This document shows, piece by piece, positions 1 to 10,449 of a stretch of 64,000 nt of DNA (position 1 is the first letter of the stretch; every line of letters begins with the position of its first letter). A program made the translations under genes and the position numbers. The notes below the pieces were generated by a model. It saw nothing but the letters and a program-made list of their open reading frames with translations, was not told the DNA's origin and did no database searches. The DNA is from Sphingobacterium detergens (GTDB lineage: Bacteria; Bacteroidota; Bacteroidia; Sphingobacteriales; Sphingobacteriaceae), in the NCBI RefSeq assembly GCF_003610355.1, contig NZ_RAPY01000008.1, positions 186,001 to 250,000 of the forward strand. Reading direction: 5' to 3'.

Positions 1-2
1 AA

Positions 3-305
3 GCACTTCAAGAAAATGGCTACTATATTGCTCAATTAGACCGTTCTTCAGGTTTTATTCAAACCAGTGTATCGCTTAAAAGCAAATCAATATTTGGTCG
101 TGATGGTGATAAAAGAATCTTCAATTTTCTAGTTGTCCCGCTTCCAGATCGAAGGTCCAAAATCATTCTCAATATTTTTCTGTTCGAACGCCTTCAAGCC
201 GGAAGCGGTAATTCCGGAAATTATTACTACGATGACAAAGGTCTTGTCCAGGATGATAAAATCTATCAGCAGATTTGGGATAAAATTTTGCCCCTTATCC
301 AATAA
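3..305 (+). CDS. Hypothetical protein, C-terminal part (cut by window start)
   Basis: An open frame runs from the first bases to a TAA at 303-305 with no start codon in the window, so only about 100 C-terminal residues are visible. They are rich in aromatic and polar residues, contain a YYYDDKG segment and end in KILPLIQ. The pattern resembles small exported or lipoprotein-type Bacteroidota proteins, but I recognise no family. A clear terminator follows 18 bases after the stop, which supports this as a real gene end. Function unknown. Confidence 0.6.
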   Translation, partial: ALQENGYYIAQLDRSSGFIQTSVSLKSKSIFGRDGDKRIFNFLVVPLPDRRSKIILNIFLFERLQAGSGNSGNYYYDDKGLVQDDKIYQQIWDKILPLIQ

Positions 306-322
306 AAACAGCTATAGGATAC

Positions 323-361
323 AAACAAAGCCTGCCAAAAGTATATTGACAGGCTTTGTTT
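323..361 (+). terminator. Rho-independent terminator
   Basis: A 12-bp inverted repeat (AAACAAAGCCTG / CAGGCTTTGTTT) with a loop of about 15 bases is followed by TTATT. It sits between the cut plus-strand gene and the end of the minus-strand macroglobulin gene, so it may serve both directions. Confidence 0.75.
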
Positions 362-390
362 TATTCCGATTGTATTAATAATTTAGTAGA

Positions 391-3300
391 CTATTCAATC
401 TCGACCTTCAATCCTTCTTGCCAATCTTTTAGCTCCCCGGTATAATATAAATAGCCCGAAGATGCGGCACCTTGGTATCTCCCTGGCACTTGGGCTTTTA
501 AATCTATAGACAGTTCTTTCGTTTCATTTGCATCAATCCCACGCCAATAAAAAACCAAGTAATTTTCAAAAATTTCATAGTAGTCTACGAAGCCTTTCTC
601 CATTAAATCCCTTAATTGTTGAGGCTCGGGAGTTAATCCTCCTGGGATACCGACCTTCGCTAATGGCATTGCCTGTGCCCTACCCCGCTTATTGTTTAAC
701 CGCACCTTGAGTACCGTATTGTCACCCAGACGAACACGATTACTGGATAAAGATGTTGACAGATCCAGTGTCCTATCTTTTGCACTTGGCGGTTCCAGTG
801 TCAAATAATTAAATCGGTAGGAAGCCACCGCATAATCTAAATTTTCCAGGCGCAAAGAGATTTTATGCTTTCCGGCAGGCAGCTCCAGCGAAAACAATTT
901 GCTCAGGGAGTCCGCTTGGAGTGTAGTATCGCGGAGCAGAATTTCACCGTCCACCCACAATTCAATTTTCTTCCCCTTTTTCGTCTTCATATCCTGATCA
1001 AACAGTTGATAATATCCTATTGCAGCTTTCAGGGCGAGCCCTGTTGCTTGCGTTGAGCCATAATAACCTTTGTCCGCAAATTTAACAAGTGCCTCCATAC
1101 ACAAGGTCAACTCGTTGGATGGCTTTTTATCCAATTGGAAAACAAGTGCGATCCAGGCCAGCGTTTCATTGCGCAATGACCGTCCATCCGAATTTGTGAT
1201 ACTCCCTTCTACTAGCTCCTTTTTACCTTCAACGACCAATGGGAGCAGCTCTTTTAATTGCAATTTCAGGCTCTCCAATTGCTCCAATTTATTGAGGTTA
1301 CTTGCTGTAAGCGCAACGAGGGCCATACGATAAGGATCTTTTGACCGCAAGACCTCCTGATAAGCCTTTTGAAATTCGTTCTCAATTTCCTCCCTTAGCC
1401 CCGCAACGCTCAAAGCATAAGTGATATAAGCATTATTTATCAACTCACGATTCCCGGAAAAAGCATACCGTCCTTTAGCCTGATGGTATCCACCTCGACC
1501 ATCCTTTTTCGATAAAAGCCAATTTTTGGTTCGTTCGATCATCTTTTGATCCACAGCAATAAACGGCTTCATTTCGATAAATTCAATTAAACCAAAAGCT
1601 GAAAGGACCTCATGCGCGGGCGGTTTGCCGTACCAATCAAAGCCCCCACCTTTAATTTCGTAGGCCGCCAATTTTTTATAACCGTTTTCCAAAAACTCTT
1701 TTGTCTTGCGTTGCAAGGATTCATCCGCCCTAATTTGGCGCATAAGAGAAAGTGCGTAAATATTGGGATATACCGAAGAAGATACCTGTTCAAAACAGCC
1801 GTGTGGTTCGCGGACAATACGCTCCAGTCCCTGCGTAATTTGCTTCAAAGGATTAAGGTATAGCTCCACAGAAAGCTGTTGAGAGCCTTTAACTGCATTT
1901 TTTAGTTCAAATTCATGTTCCACGTATTTAGATGTTGAATGTCCGAACGCTACAGGAAAGCCTTTATTGAATAATTTGATATCCTTTATAATCCCCTGGG
2001 CTGAGGAATCCGTTCGGATCGAAAAACGTATTTTATCGCGATCAATTGAAGGGCGCTTTACTTCCAGTGGTACACGCAACTGACTTTGCTCCTGTGCGCC
2101 AATTTTCAGGATATTCCCCTCAGATTTCCATTCTAGCTTGTCCCCTACCAGGTCGACCTGACTACGGATTGATATCGGTTGCCGTCTTGTATTATCAACC
2201 AGTAATTGTGCGTTGATCAGATCGCCCTGAGAAGCGTACAAAGGCAATTTGACGTCCAGGTCAATTTCGTCTCTCACTTGATAAGTTGTTTGCTGATTAC
2301 GTCCTATCATACCGTTTTTACCTATTCCTTCCGTTATGATCCGATAAGAAGTATTCTCATCTGCATTGGGAAAAGTTACCTGGGCACGGCCCTGGGCATC
2401 GGTCTCAATATGGTAGTTCCAATAGATGTTATCCCTAAAATCATCTTTGATCATAGCCTGTTTATTTTGATACTTGGGCACATAAAACTCCTGCGCATGA
2501 TCAAAACGAACCTTTGGTGACACAGTGTTCAAGGTCAGGTATTCTTGAGGCCCTACCAGATGGCTATGTCCTAAAAAGCTAGCTGCATCTCCCTCCATTC
2601 CTTTTCCACCTTTCGTTGTGATTAGAATCACACCATTGGCTCCGCGGACACCGTAAATTGCTGTCGCCGAGGCATCTTTTAGTATCGAAATACTTTGGAT
2701 CAATTCAGGCGGAAATCCAGTAAAGTTTGCCATATTGGCTTCATTATAGGGCACTCCATCCACAACAAAAAGAGGGCCACCGGTACCGCCAATGGAGTTC
2801 ATCCCACGAATTACAACTGGTGCATTTGACCTTTCAACAGAAGGGCTAACACTCACTCCAGCGAGCTTGCCTGATAAGGCCGAAATTAAATTCGCTTGTG
2901 CATAGAGATCGTTACCACTAATTGTCACCACCGATCCAGTTAATGATCGCTTGCGATCTACGTCGTAGCCAAGAACAACCACCTCTTCTAGGATCCCATC
3001 TCGATTAAATGCCTGTGGCTCCATTTCTATTTTTGGTGGAAGTGGCGTTTCGTCATTGACGCGTTGGATTAATGGAGTTGTCCCAAACTTCACTAAAACA
3101 GGATCAGTCGCGCGTCGCTTCTCCCTTACTGAGGCGAGGTCTTCATTTCGGGATGCAGTAATATAATAAAATTCATTTTTACGATGTGTCGGAATATAGA
3201 TTCGCCACAAGGCACATGGAATTGTCCGAACCGAAAAACGTCCTTGTTTATCCGGCGTTACCGTATACAACAAGCTATCTGCAACGACGTACATTTTTGA

Positions 3301-5100
3301 AGAATATACCGTATTTCGTCCTTTGCCCTGTCTATAGACTACACCTGTAAGCAAATTATTTGGAGGGGTCTTGACCACTGTAAGCTCGTCATTGCTCAGC
3401 ACCTTATCCCACTTATAATTTCGCCAACCCTGTGTCAGCATAAGCATATCTAGGGCTTGAGTACGTTTCTCTTTGGTTGGATCAAAATAGAATGCGGGTT
3501 GATAGATGTCACCATGGACAGCAGTTCCCAGCCACATCCAGGAGAGTATATCATGCTGTTTATCGCTTAGGTAACTTAAAATCTTATCATCAACGACACC
3601 CAGTGATATCGCTGCTGGGACAGCCTCGCCCCGAGTATCGCGAGTCTCAATCGTCAGCTTCACATCCTCCCGAGTCTTATAGATCGCTTTATCGCTCGTT
3701 ACATGAATCTGTAATCCATCGTTTATTGCATTAAAGAATAAGCGCTCGCTCAGAATTTGTCTTCCCTGCAAGATTGAGATGCTTAGCACCCCCTGTGGTA
3801 AAGCTTCTTTTGATACCTTTAGCGAATTTATACCCTTAGTTACTGCAAGTTCACCTGTATGAAAGATTTTGTCCTCCCTACGGATAAGATAACTTACTCG
3901 GCTATCCATACTACTGATGACCTGCAAGCTCAATTCATTTTTTGATTGCTCGTCCAGCTGTACCTTTATACCATCAGGTTTCATTGTCGGCAATGTGATC
4001 TGCTTATTTGCTCGATAAGGCTTTTCCAATTGAGCATAATAGGCTCGCCCTTTTTTGGGGATGAATGAAAACTTGCCCATACCTTGATGAAAGGAGGAAA
4101 ACTTGCTGATCTCATTCCCACGATCGTCGTAAATGGTTCCCTCGATATCAGCTGGAAATCCCTCCGCATTCAACGCTTTAAAGGCCACCACATTTAAAAA
4201 ATTTCCGAGCAGATAACCACCCTCAGGCATAAATTGAACATCGATATTTTCAAGAATAATAGGGACGTTCTTAGATATCGACTCTATCTGTTGCTGATGT
4301 ACAAAGCGGACATTCAGGCTCACATGTTGATCTTTCAAAATTGCTGGCAATGCAAATGTTATTTGGGACTTACCCAAATGGTCAGTTTTGCTATCCCGCG
4401 AAAGATACAACTCGCCACCAATACTTACCTCATAAACAAAAGATTGATTTGAAAGCGGATGATTTCCCAGATCTTTGACTACAAAATCTGCTGCGACAGT
4501 TTCTCCCTTCCCGTAAGATTCCTTTTCCAATTCCAACTGCATGATGAGTCGTGGTGGATTGGTCCGCATGATGGTGATATCTTTCTCATAAGCGAGATTT
4601 GGAAAATTGATCATCCAAGGAGTTTGCACTTTCAATTTATAAATCCCACCTACAAGCTGTCCCCCTAATTGGAGACTTCCCTTGGCATAAATGGTATTTG
4701 CAGCAAATTGCCTATGCTGAATGACCTGTCCATTTGGTGCAATCAAATCAACAAGAACAATATCGCTTTGATTGGATACACCGAAAGCAGTATTACATAG
4801 ATAAGTCGTAAAATAAATTGTTTCTCCTGGTGCGAAAATAGTCTTATTTGTATGTGCATATACACGTTCCAACGGTAGAAGATCCGCGTACTCATTTATT
4901 TTATCACGGATTACCTCAACCTGACCAAAAGCCAAAGTTGTACATAACACATATATTATTGTAAAAAAAGAATTTAGAAAAGACCGTTCATGCTTTTTAT
5001 GGTTAAAGAACTTTTCCTTTTTGCTTAGACGCGATATAGTTTCAAATACAGATCGTTTATCCAGCTTTTTTCCCTTTGTAATTAGGTTGTCGTTAATCAT
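391..5100 (-). CDS. Alpha-2-macroglobulin family protein with inserted TonB box and plug domain
   Basis: A 1569-residue exported protein. A basic N-region of about 40 residues precedes a hydrophobic segment ending in LAFGQ, a likely signal peptide; no closer Met is available, so the start at 5100 is kept. MG2-type domains fill the first third. At about residues 705-832 lies a SusC-style TonB box (EEVVVLGYD) and a full plug (VVDGVP, ILKDASATAIYG, GANGVILITTKGG). The A2M domain (DNIYWNYHIETDAQG) and a thioester domain follow; the thioester motif GCFEQ is intact near residue 1102. Known bacterial A2Ms trap proteases covalently. A plug without a barrel is unusual. The gene starts 10 bases after the plug-less barrel gene upstream, so the two are almost certainly one operon and may be one complex (inference). 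Confidence 0.88.
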   Translation of the reverse strand: MINDNLITKGKKLDKRSVFETISRLSKKEKFFNHKKHERSFLNSFFTIIYVLCTTLAFGQVEVIRDKINEYADLLPLERVYAHTNKTIFAPGETIYFTTYLCNTAFGVSNQSDIVLVDLIAPNGQVIQHRQFAANTIYAKGSLQLGGQLVGGIYKLKVQTPWMINFPNLAYEKDITIMRTNPPRLIMQLELEKESYGKGETVAADFVVKDLGNHPLSNQSFVYEVSIGGELYLSRDSKTDHLGKSQITFALPAILKDQHVSLNVRFVHQQQIESISKNVPIILENIDVQFMPEGGYLLGNFLNVVAFKALNAEGFPADIEGTIYDDRGNEISKFSSFHQGMGKFSFIPKKGRAYYAQLEKPYRANKQITLPTMKPDGIKVQLDEQSKNELSLQVISSMDSRVSYLIRREDKIFHTGELAVTKGINSLKVSKEALPQGVLSISILQGRQILSERLFFNAINDGLQIHVTSDKAIYKTREDVKLTIETRDTRGEAVPAAISLGVVDDKILSYLSDKQHDILSWMWLGTAVHGDIYQPAFYFDPTKEKRTQALDMLMLTQGWRNYKWDKVLSNDELTVVKTPPNNLLTGVVYRQGKGRNTVYSSKMYVVADSLLYTVTPDKQGRFSVRTIPCALWRIYIPTHRKNEFYYITASRNEDLASVREKRRATDPVLVKFGTTPLIQRVNDETPLPPKIEMEPQAFNRDGILEEVVVLGYDVDRKRSLTGSVVTISGNDLYAQANLISALSGKLAGVSVSPSVERSNAPVVIRGMNSIGGTGGPLFVVDGVPYNEANMANFTGFPPELIQSISILKDASATAIYGVRGANGVILITTKGGKGMEGDAASFLGHSHLVGPQEYLTLNTVSPKVRFDHAQEFYVPKYQNKQAMIKDDFRDNIYWNYHIETDAQGRAQVTFPNADENTSYRIITEGIGKNGMIGRNQQTTYQVRDEIDLDVKLPLYASQGDLINAQLLVDNTRRQPISIRSQVDLVGDKLEWKSEGNILKIGAQEQSQLRVPLEVKRPSIDRDKIRFSIRTDSSAQGIIKDIKLFNKGFPVAFGHSTSKYVEHEFELKNAVKGSQQLSVELYLNPLKQITQGLERIVREPHGCFEQVSSSVYPNIYALSLMRQIRADESLQRKTKEFLENGYKKLAAYEIKGGGFDWYGKPPAHEVLSAFGLIEFIEMKPFIAVDQKMIERTKNWLLSKKDGRGGYHQAKGRYAFSGNRELINNAYITYALSVAGLREEIENEFQKAYQEVLRSKDPYRMALVALTASNLNKLEQLESLKLQLKELLPLVVEGKKELVEGSITNSDGRSLRNETLAWIALVFQLDKKPSNELTLCMEALVKFADKGYYGSTQATGLALKAAIGYYQLFDQDMKTKKGKKIELWVDGEILLRDTTLQADSLSKLFSLELPAGKHKISLRLENLDYAVASYRFNYLTLEPPSAKDRTLDLSTSLSSNRVRLGDNTVLKVRLNNKRGRAQAMPLAKVGIPGGLTPEPQQLRDLMEKGFVDYYEIFENYLVFYWRGIDANETKELSIDLKAQVPGRYQGAASSGYLYYTGELKDWQEGLKVEIE

Positions 5101-5110
5101 GGCATGTAGG

Positions 5111-7816
5111 TTAAAAATTCAGTACTACGTTAAAACCAAAAGTCTTCATCAATGGCGAGTTGAAGTAATCCAAGCCCACCGCATTACGCTGTCCTAGCAG
5201 GGATGCTCCAGGGTAATTCCCTTTATATTTACTCCAATACATCAGGTTCTCGGCATAGAGGGTCAAATCAATTTTTTTGAGGTATCGCCAGGATAGATCA
5301 AAACTACGTGAAAGATTTACGCTAGAAAGACGTAAGTAACTTGCATCTTCGATGACATCTTCGGCCACACCCAATAGGCCATAACGTACCCATCTATTAT
5401 TTTCGGTGCCCAATGTTGGATTATAATAGTCAACCAATTTGCTGTTTCCATTTCCCTGCGGGTCAATCCCTGTAAACAATTGATCTTTAAGCAATCGTTC
5501 TGTAGAGGTTTCCATTGAGCGCCCCATATAATTGAGCATTTGCCGTGTTCCATTCCACACTTTGCCCCCCTTGCTCCATTCGAGATCAAAATCAAAACGG
5601 ATTCCTCTATATTGTAATGCATTACCAAAGATCAAGGCAAAATCAGGATTTGGGTTTCCCAGAATCTTTTGCTCAGGAGCTACAATGGGATAGCCATCCT
5701 TATCAATCTGTAGCTGCCCATCAGTAGTACGTTCATATGCAGTTCCCATAATCACTCCAATCGGTTGACCAACGACATAGTTTTTACTGATTTCCTGCAT
5801 ACCAGCTATTTGGATTCGATCAGACTCCACATTAATTTTATCGACCTTATTGACATAACGATGAAAGTCTAGTCTTGGAGACCATCTCAACGGACTATTG
5901 AAGACTCCAAAATGAGAAGAAATAGCAATCCTGAATCCCTTTTGTTGATAATCGACGGCATTGTTCAAGCGATATTGATTACCTTGCCAAAGTGGGACAT
6001 AGCCATTCTTCACATAAAACTGATAAAAATTTCCCTCAAGGGTCAATAGCTGTCGTTTGACTGATGCACCAAACTCATAATTGATTTTCCGCTGCAATTT
6101 ATCCACAGGATCCCGCAATAGCAATTCGTCCACGGGTAGGAAGGATTGAAAATCCTTGATGGAATATCGCATCAGGCTAAATTGTATATCATTATTGATT
6201 TGGTTGGGTTCAAGATGTGAAAGATTGAATTGCCCCCATACATTGGTGATAATATTTCCCCAATCAAACAAATCAAAATCAAATCTTCTTTCCAATTGGC
6301 CAACAAAATTGAAGGCAGTCTTATTTTTACTTTTGTTGCTTATCAGGATACTTGGCAGCAGATCAAAGGTCCAGTTGCCATTATCTCCATCGAATTCCTT
6401 CGCTACCAATCCAGCCTGAAATTCTGAGGATTGGTGCAACAAGGATACTGGCGCAACAGCCTCCACAGAACGATCTAAAGACATCCATTGGTTTTTGTAC
6501 CAAAAATTTCCTTGTAGATACAACTTTTTGTCTTTAGCCAAATAATACTTACCCTGTACATTCGTATCAAAGAGTTTTGTCTTTAATTTACGGTTGACAA
6601 ATATATCTTGGTTCCCTCTGGCTATGTTCCCAACAAGACCATAGTCTAGTGTATTTTGTTGGTATTGATAGTTGAGCTGTGCGCCCAAGAAAAAACGGCT
6701 ATGATCCCAATCATATTTCAATGTGCCTAGGTATTTCTGATTAAATTGATTATCGCGATTATTTTGTAATAGAAACCAGGGATTGGCATATATATCGGAA
6801 ATAACAACATTCGGTTGTGATTTAGCATCAAAATTGATTGGTGATAGATAGGCTCCCATAAGGACATTGGCGTAGTTATTACCTATCATAGGCATCTTTT
6901 CATCGGATTGATTAAACTTATTCAATACCTGGAGGCGATGTCCAGCCACCAATTGAGGAGAATAATTCAGCTGCGCGCCCCATGAATTAGTTTTGTTTAG
7001 GTAAAATACCCCCTGTTTCTTGGTATATTCGATTTCACCATAAAATTTCCCCAGCCCATCCTGTTTGTAGGTCATATCCAAGGTCGTGGACGCTTGGTAA
7101 CCGTTCCGATAGATATTTTTGTTGTTGTAAACTGTAGGTAGGCCCGCCTGGGTAGCCGAGGGACCCCAACTATAAGGCACATCATTCGAAGCAACCAATT
7201 TCCCTCCGACGGCATGCCCCTGTACATAATCAGTTTGCAGCTCTACACGATCATCCGCTTTACTAATTAGTCCACCAAGTGTCAGATTAATATCTAGGAG
7301 TCCATATCCCGGCGTCGGGTTCTGATGAATATACACTCGATTTTTCTTCTCCTCGAGGCTGTAATAAGAACCACCATTATTTCTAAAGACGACCGGTCTA
7401 GGGGAACCTGTTGTGATTGAGCTATCTATTGGAAACAAATTCACATCAGTATGCTGTTCTTTCGCTGCTACGAGTTCAACAAGATAACCTCCAGACTTCT
7501 CAAATGGATCCGACCGAAACTCATATAATAGGTAAGTCGTTGGTAGCTGAACTGGATATTTCCACACCTGTATTTTATCCCGGTCATTGAGGTTAATCCC
7601 AAATACGCCCTTGGCGTCGGAGTGTACTACAGTCCGACCTCTACTATTAATCGGTTCATAAAAACTGAGCAGCACCTTATCGGACACTCTGATCACGGCA
7701 GCATCTTTAAGAGGTTTTCCACTGGCATCTGTAATCTTGCCTTCGTAGTGGCTCACCTGGCCAAAAAGCGCCTGAGTAGTACAAACAAATAGGAACAAAC
7801 AGGTATACTTTATCAT
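5111..7816 (-). CDS. TonB-dependent receptor-like outer-membrane barrel lacking a plug domain
   Basis: About 901 residues from the Met at 7816, which opens a standard signal peptide (MIKYTCLFLFVC, cleavage near ALFGQ). An in-frame ATG at 7873 would add 19 residues without a signal-like start. A carboxypeptidase-like beta domain (GKITDASGKPLKDAAV) comes first. The rest is amphipathic barrel strands with SusC-type features such as RWVRYGLLG and a GYPIVAPEQKILGNPNPDF segment, ending in a terminal Phe (NVVLNF) as outer-membrane barrels do. The plug motifs expected after the N-terminal domain (TonB box, VDGVP, GANGVI) are absent. They occur instead in the next gene of the operon, 10 bases downstream. 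Substrate unknown. Confidence 0.85.
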   Translation of the reverse strand: MIKYTCLFLFVCTTQALFGQVSHYEGKITDASGKPLKDAAVIRVSDKVLLSFYEPINSRGRTVVHSDAKGVFGINLNDRDKIQVWKYPVQLPTTYLLYEFRSDPFEKSGGYLVELVAAKEQHTDVNLFPIDSSITTGSPRPVVFRNNGGSYYSLEEKKNRVYIHQNPTPGYGLLDINLTLGGLISKADDRVELQTDYVQGHAVGGKLVASNDVPYSWGPSATQAGLPTVYNNKNIYRNGYQASTTLDMTYKQDGLGKFYGEIEYTKKQGVFYLNKTNSWGAQLNYSPQLVAGHRLQVLNKFNQSDEKMPMIGNNYANVLMGAYLSPINFDAKSQPNVVISDIYANPWFLLQNNRDNQFNQKYLGTLKYDWDHSRFFLGAQLNYQYQQNTLDYGLVGNIARGNQDIFVNRKLKTKLFDTNVQGKYYLAKDKKLYLQGNFWYKNQWMSLDRSVEAVAPVSLLHQSSEFQAGLVAKEFDGDNGNWTFDLLPSILISNKSKNKTAFNFVGQLERRFDFDLFDWGNIITNVWGQFNLSHLEPNQINNDIQFSLMRYSIKDFQSFLPVDELLLRDPVDKLQRKINYEFGASVKRQLLTLEGNFYQFYVKNGYVPLWQGNQYRLNNAVDYQQKGFRIAISSHFGVFNSPLRWSPRLDFHRYVNKVDKINVESDRIQIAGMQEISKNYVVGQPIGVIMGTAYERTTDGQLQIDKDGYPIVAPEQKILGNPNPDFALIFGNALQYRGIRFDFDLEWSKGGKVWNGTRQMLNYMGRSMETSTERLLKDQLFTGIDPQGNGNSKLVDYYNPTLGTENNRWVRYGLLGVAEDVIEDASYLRLSSVNLSRSFDLSWRYLKKIDLTLYAENLMYWSKYKGNYPGASLLGQRNAVGLDYFNSPLMKTFGFNVVLNF

Positions 7817-8015
7817 CTTTTTAAGCAATAATTTGAACAGGGATGCGGCGGGCGGCAGAATTCCATAACACATATTATTTTTTTTTGAGAGACTTTGATA
7901 AAATCCGGTTAAATAACTTTCTCCATAAAAATAGAACTAAAAAACAATAAATTTATATTATTTTGGTGGTGAAATATTTTTGCAATATTGCGCGATATCT
8001 AATTGATCAAAGCCA

Positions 8016-9497
8016 ATGCGTGTAACTAAAAAAAACAAACTTTTTTCATTCGTTATTATAGTTATTGTTCTTGGCATTATTGCATTTCCAATTGTCCATA
8101 TCCTTAGAACAAAATGGGGAGAAACAGACATCCACAGGACACTTCCACCTCATTATGTGGATGATGCCAGTACCTTAAACCCAACCAAAGTCGACACCAT
8201 CATTGCCATTCCAAAAGACAGGTCGGCAATCGAAAATCAATTGCGGCAAATTCTGCAGTATGCAAATGCCAAGGGCCTAAAAATCTCCGTCGCAGGGGCG
8301 CGTCACAGTATGGGTGGTCATACGATGTATCCCGATGGAATTGTACTCAATATGCTCCCATACAATCACATGGAGCTGGATACTGTTGAAAATATACTGA
8401 CAGTCGGTTCGGGAGCACTTTGGTCAGATGCTATTCACTATTTAGATCATTATGGTAAATCAATTGCGGTGATGCAAGCATTTAGTTCTTTTTCTATTGG
8501 AGGCTCGCTCAGTGTAAATGGACACGGATGGCAAAAAAATTCGCCACCTTTAGCCTCCAGTGTACTTTCCTTTACATTAATGAATGCCAAAGGTCAGGTG
8601 CTCCTTTGCAGTAGGAAAGAAAATAGCGAACTTTTTCATCATGTGATTGGTGGATATGGTTTATTTGGTATTATACTCGACGTGAAACTTAAAGTCGTCA
8701 ATAATCAATCTTTAAAATTTCATTACATCAATTTAGCGCCCGAAAATTACACGAAATACTATAAAAAATATATTCTTGACAACCCGAAGGTCGATCTAGT
8801 TTTTGGTCGGTTAAGAGTATCCAACAAGAATTTTCTAGCGGAGGCTACGCTCAACTATTTTGAGCAGACGGCAGAACAACCAATACAGCTGGATCAACAG
8901 AACAAGAAAATGGAAGAAACCAAGAGACTGATATTTCGGGGCAGCGTCAATAGCGAATATGGAAAGCGGCTCCGTTGGGACCTTGAGACATCCTCCGCTA
9001 TTCCGGCAAGGCATCTTACCTTCACCAGAAATGAGATCATGGATAGCCAAGTCTCTTTGATTGAAAATAAAGATACCACATCGACAGATCTGCTCCACGA
9101 ATATTTTATTCCCGAACGAAATTTCATGAAATTCATTCAGGATATAAAACCTATTTTATTAAAATCAAAGCTAGATCTACTAAATATTACGATCCGTGCG
9201 GTCAATCGGGACGATGATGCTTACCTAAACTATGCCCAGGAAGATGTTTTCGGTTTCGTACTGCTGTTTAATCAGAAAAAAACAGCACAGCAAGAAGTCG
9301 AGATGCAGACACTCACAGATCTTTTGGTTGATGCAACTATTAAAAATGAAGGAACCTATTATCTTCCTTATCGTTTACACATCACAAAAGACAAAATGAG
9401 GAAAGTCTATCCACAAGCAAACAGTTTTTTCAGGACCAAAACAAAATACGACCCGTCAGAACTTTTCAACAACAAATTTTATAGGCACTATAAGTAA
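8016..9497 (+). CDS. Membrane-anchored FAD-binding oxidoreductase (FAD_binding_4 type)
   Basis: 493 residues. A single hydrophobic segment at about 11-30 is an uncleaved signal or anchor. The FAD-binding domain follows, with the GARHSMGGHTMYPDG motif near residues 94-108 and LTVGSGALWSDAI and SIGGSLSVNGHG segments typical of the vanillyl-alcohol-oxidase superfamily (sugar-lactone oxidases, berberine-bridge relatives). The C-terminal half is a cap-like substrate domain of no specific type that I can name. It is divergent from the barrel/A2M operon with a 200-base gap and convergent with the stress-protein gene. Substrate not deducible. Confidence 0.82.
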   Translation: MRVTKKNKLFSFVIIVIVLGIIAFPIVHILRTKWGETDIHRTLPPHYVDDASTLNPTKVDTIIAIPKDRSAIENQLRQILQYANAKGLKISVAGARHSMGGHTMYPDGIVLNMLPYNHMELDTVENILTVGSGALWSDAIHYLDHYGKSIAVMQAFSSFSIGGSLSVNGHGWQKNSPPLASSVLSFTLMNAKGQVLLCSRKENSELFHHVIGGYGLFGIILDVKLKVVNNQSLKFHYINLAPENYTKYYKKYILDNPKVDLVFGRLRVSNKNFLAEATLNYFEQTAEQPIQLDQQNKKMEETKRLIFRGSVNSEYGKRLRWDLETSSAIPARHLTFTRNEIMDSQVSLIENKDTTSTDLLHEYFIPERNFMKFIQDIKPILLKSKLDLLNITIRAVNRDDDAYLNYAQEDVFGFVLLFNQKKTAQQEVEMQTLTDLLVDATIKNEGTYYLPYRLHITKDKMRKVYPQANSFFRTKTKYDPSELFNNKFYRHYK

Positions 9498-9512
9498 CCG
9501 CCGGGTATTGAG

Positions 9513-10331
9513 CTATATTGATATTGTCAGCAATGGAACATCGAGGCCAGAGGCCATCATCCGTGTTTTACTGCGATGTGTCAACGAGCTCCAGAAACCA
9601 TATTTATAAGGAATCATGACCAATAGGTCCGTATGGCTTTCTTTGACCTCATCACGAATAGCTTTCACCACTTCATTTGAAGTTACATTTTTATAGTAAT
9701 AGCTGACGATCCCCATCACATCGTTGATGGCTTCGCGGGTAGCACTACCTTTTTCCTCGTTTAGCTGTTCGACGGTTTTACGGATATTGAGCACCTCTAG
9801 GACAGCATTAAAGTCAGTTGCAAAATCTTTAACTTTTTCTAGGATCTCTTTTTGGACACCACGAACGATGTCGCAGGCAAAGAGAATATGTTTTAGGCCG
9901 GTGAATTGTGCTCCCAATGGTACAGAGAGAATAGGTATTTTTAGCCTACTGATGGCTGCGGTCGTTGTATTGCCCAACATATCCTGGTCAAACGACCGTT
10001 TGGCCATACCCATAACCAGTAGATCGGCATCTGTTTCCTGAATACATTTTGTAATCTGATCATAGAACAAACCAGTAGCCAGATAAGGGACGGCGGGCAC
10101 CCCACTCTTCTGGGTAATAGCCTCCGCTTTATGTTTTAAAATCTTGTTTTGATGTTCAAAAATTTTGAACATAGAATCGGGAGAAAGACGTGCATTCATC
10201 GCATGGATGGAAGGGTTCTGGAGAGAAAATAAGACAATCTCATATTCTTTACCTGCAAAAACTTCCAATATAAAATTCAAGGCATGTTCTGCCTCTTCAG
10301 CATAGTCTGTAGCAACAATAATCCGTTTCAT
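9513..10331 (-). CDS. Universal stress protein, tandem UspA domains
   Basis: 272 residues from ATG 10331. An upstream TTG at 10358 is possible but would precede the canonical MKRIIVATDYAEEA start. Two Usp folds lie in tandem: the first with IVATDYA and VMGMAKRSF, the second starting about FTGLKHILFACD with LLVMIPYKYG. The G-2x-G-9x-G(S/T) ATP loop is only partly visible in the first domain and degenerate in the second. Cytosolic and probably stress- or energy-related, as usual for the family. It is convergent with the FAD oxidase gene 15 bases away. Confidence 0.85.
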   Translation of the reverse strand: MKRIIVATDYAEEAEHALNFILEVFAGKEYEIVLFSLQNPSIHAMNARLSPDSMFKIFEHQNKILKHKAEAITQKSGVPAVPYLATGLFYDQITKCIQETDADLLVMGMAKRSFDQDMLGNTTTAAISRLKIPILSVPLGAQFTGLKHILFACDIVRGVQKEILEKVKDFATDFNAVLEVLNIRKTVEQLNEEKGSATREAINDVMGIVSYYYKNVTSNEVVKAIRDEVKESHTDLLVMIPYKYGFWSSLTHRSKTRMMASGLDVPLLTISI

Positions 10332-10449
10332 ATGATCCGATTTAATACGATTAAACAATTCCTTATTAATACGATCAAGTTACCGAAAAATAATAAATCT
10401 GTCAACCGGACAATTGTCTCAGCATCGTCAATTTTCTCCCGATTTTTCG

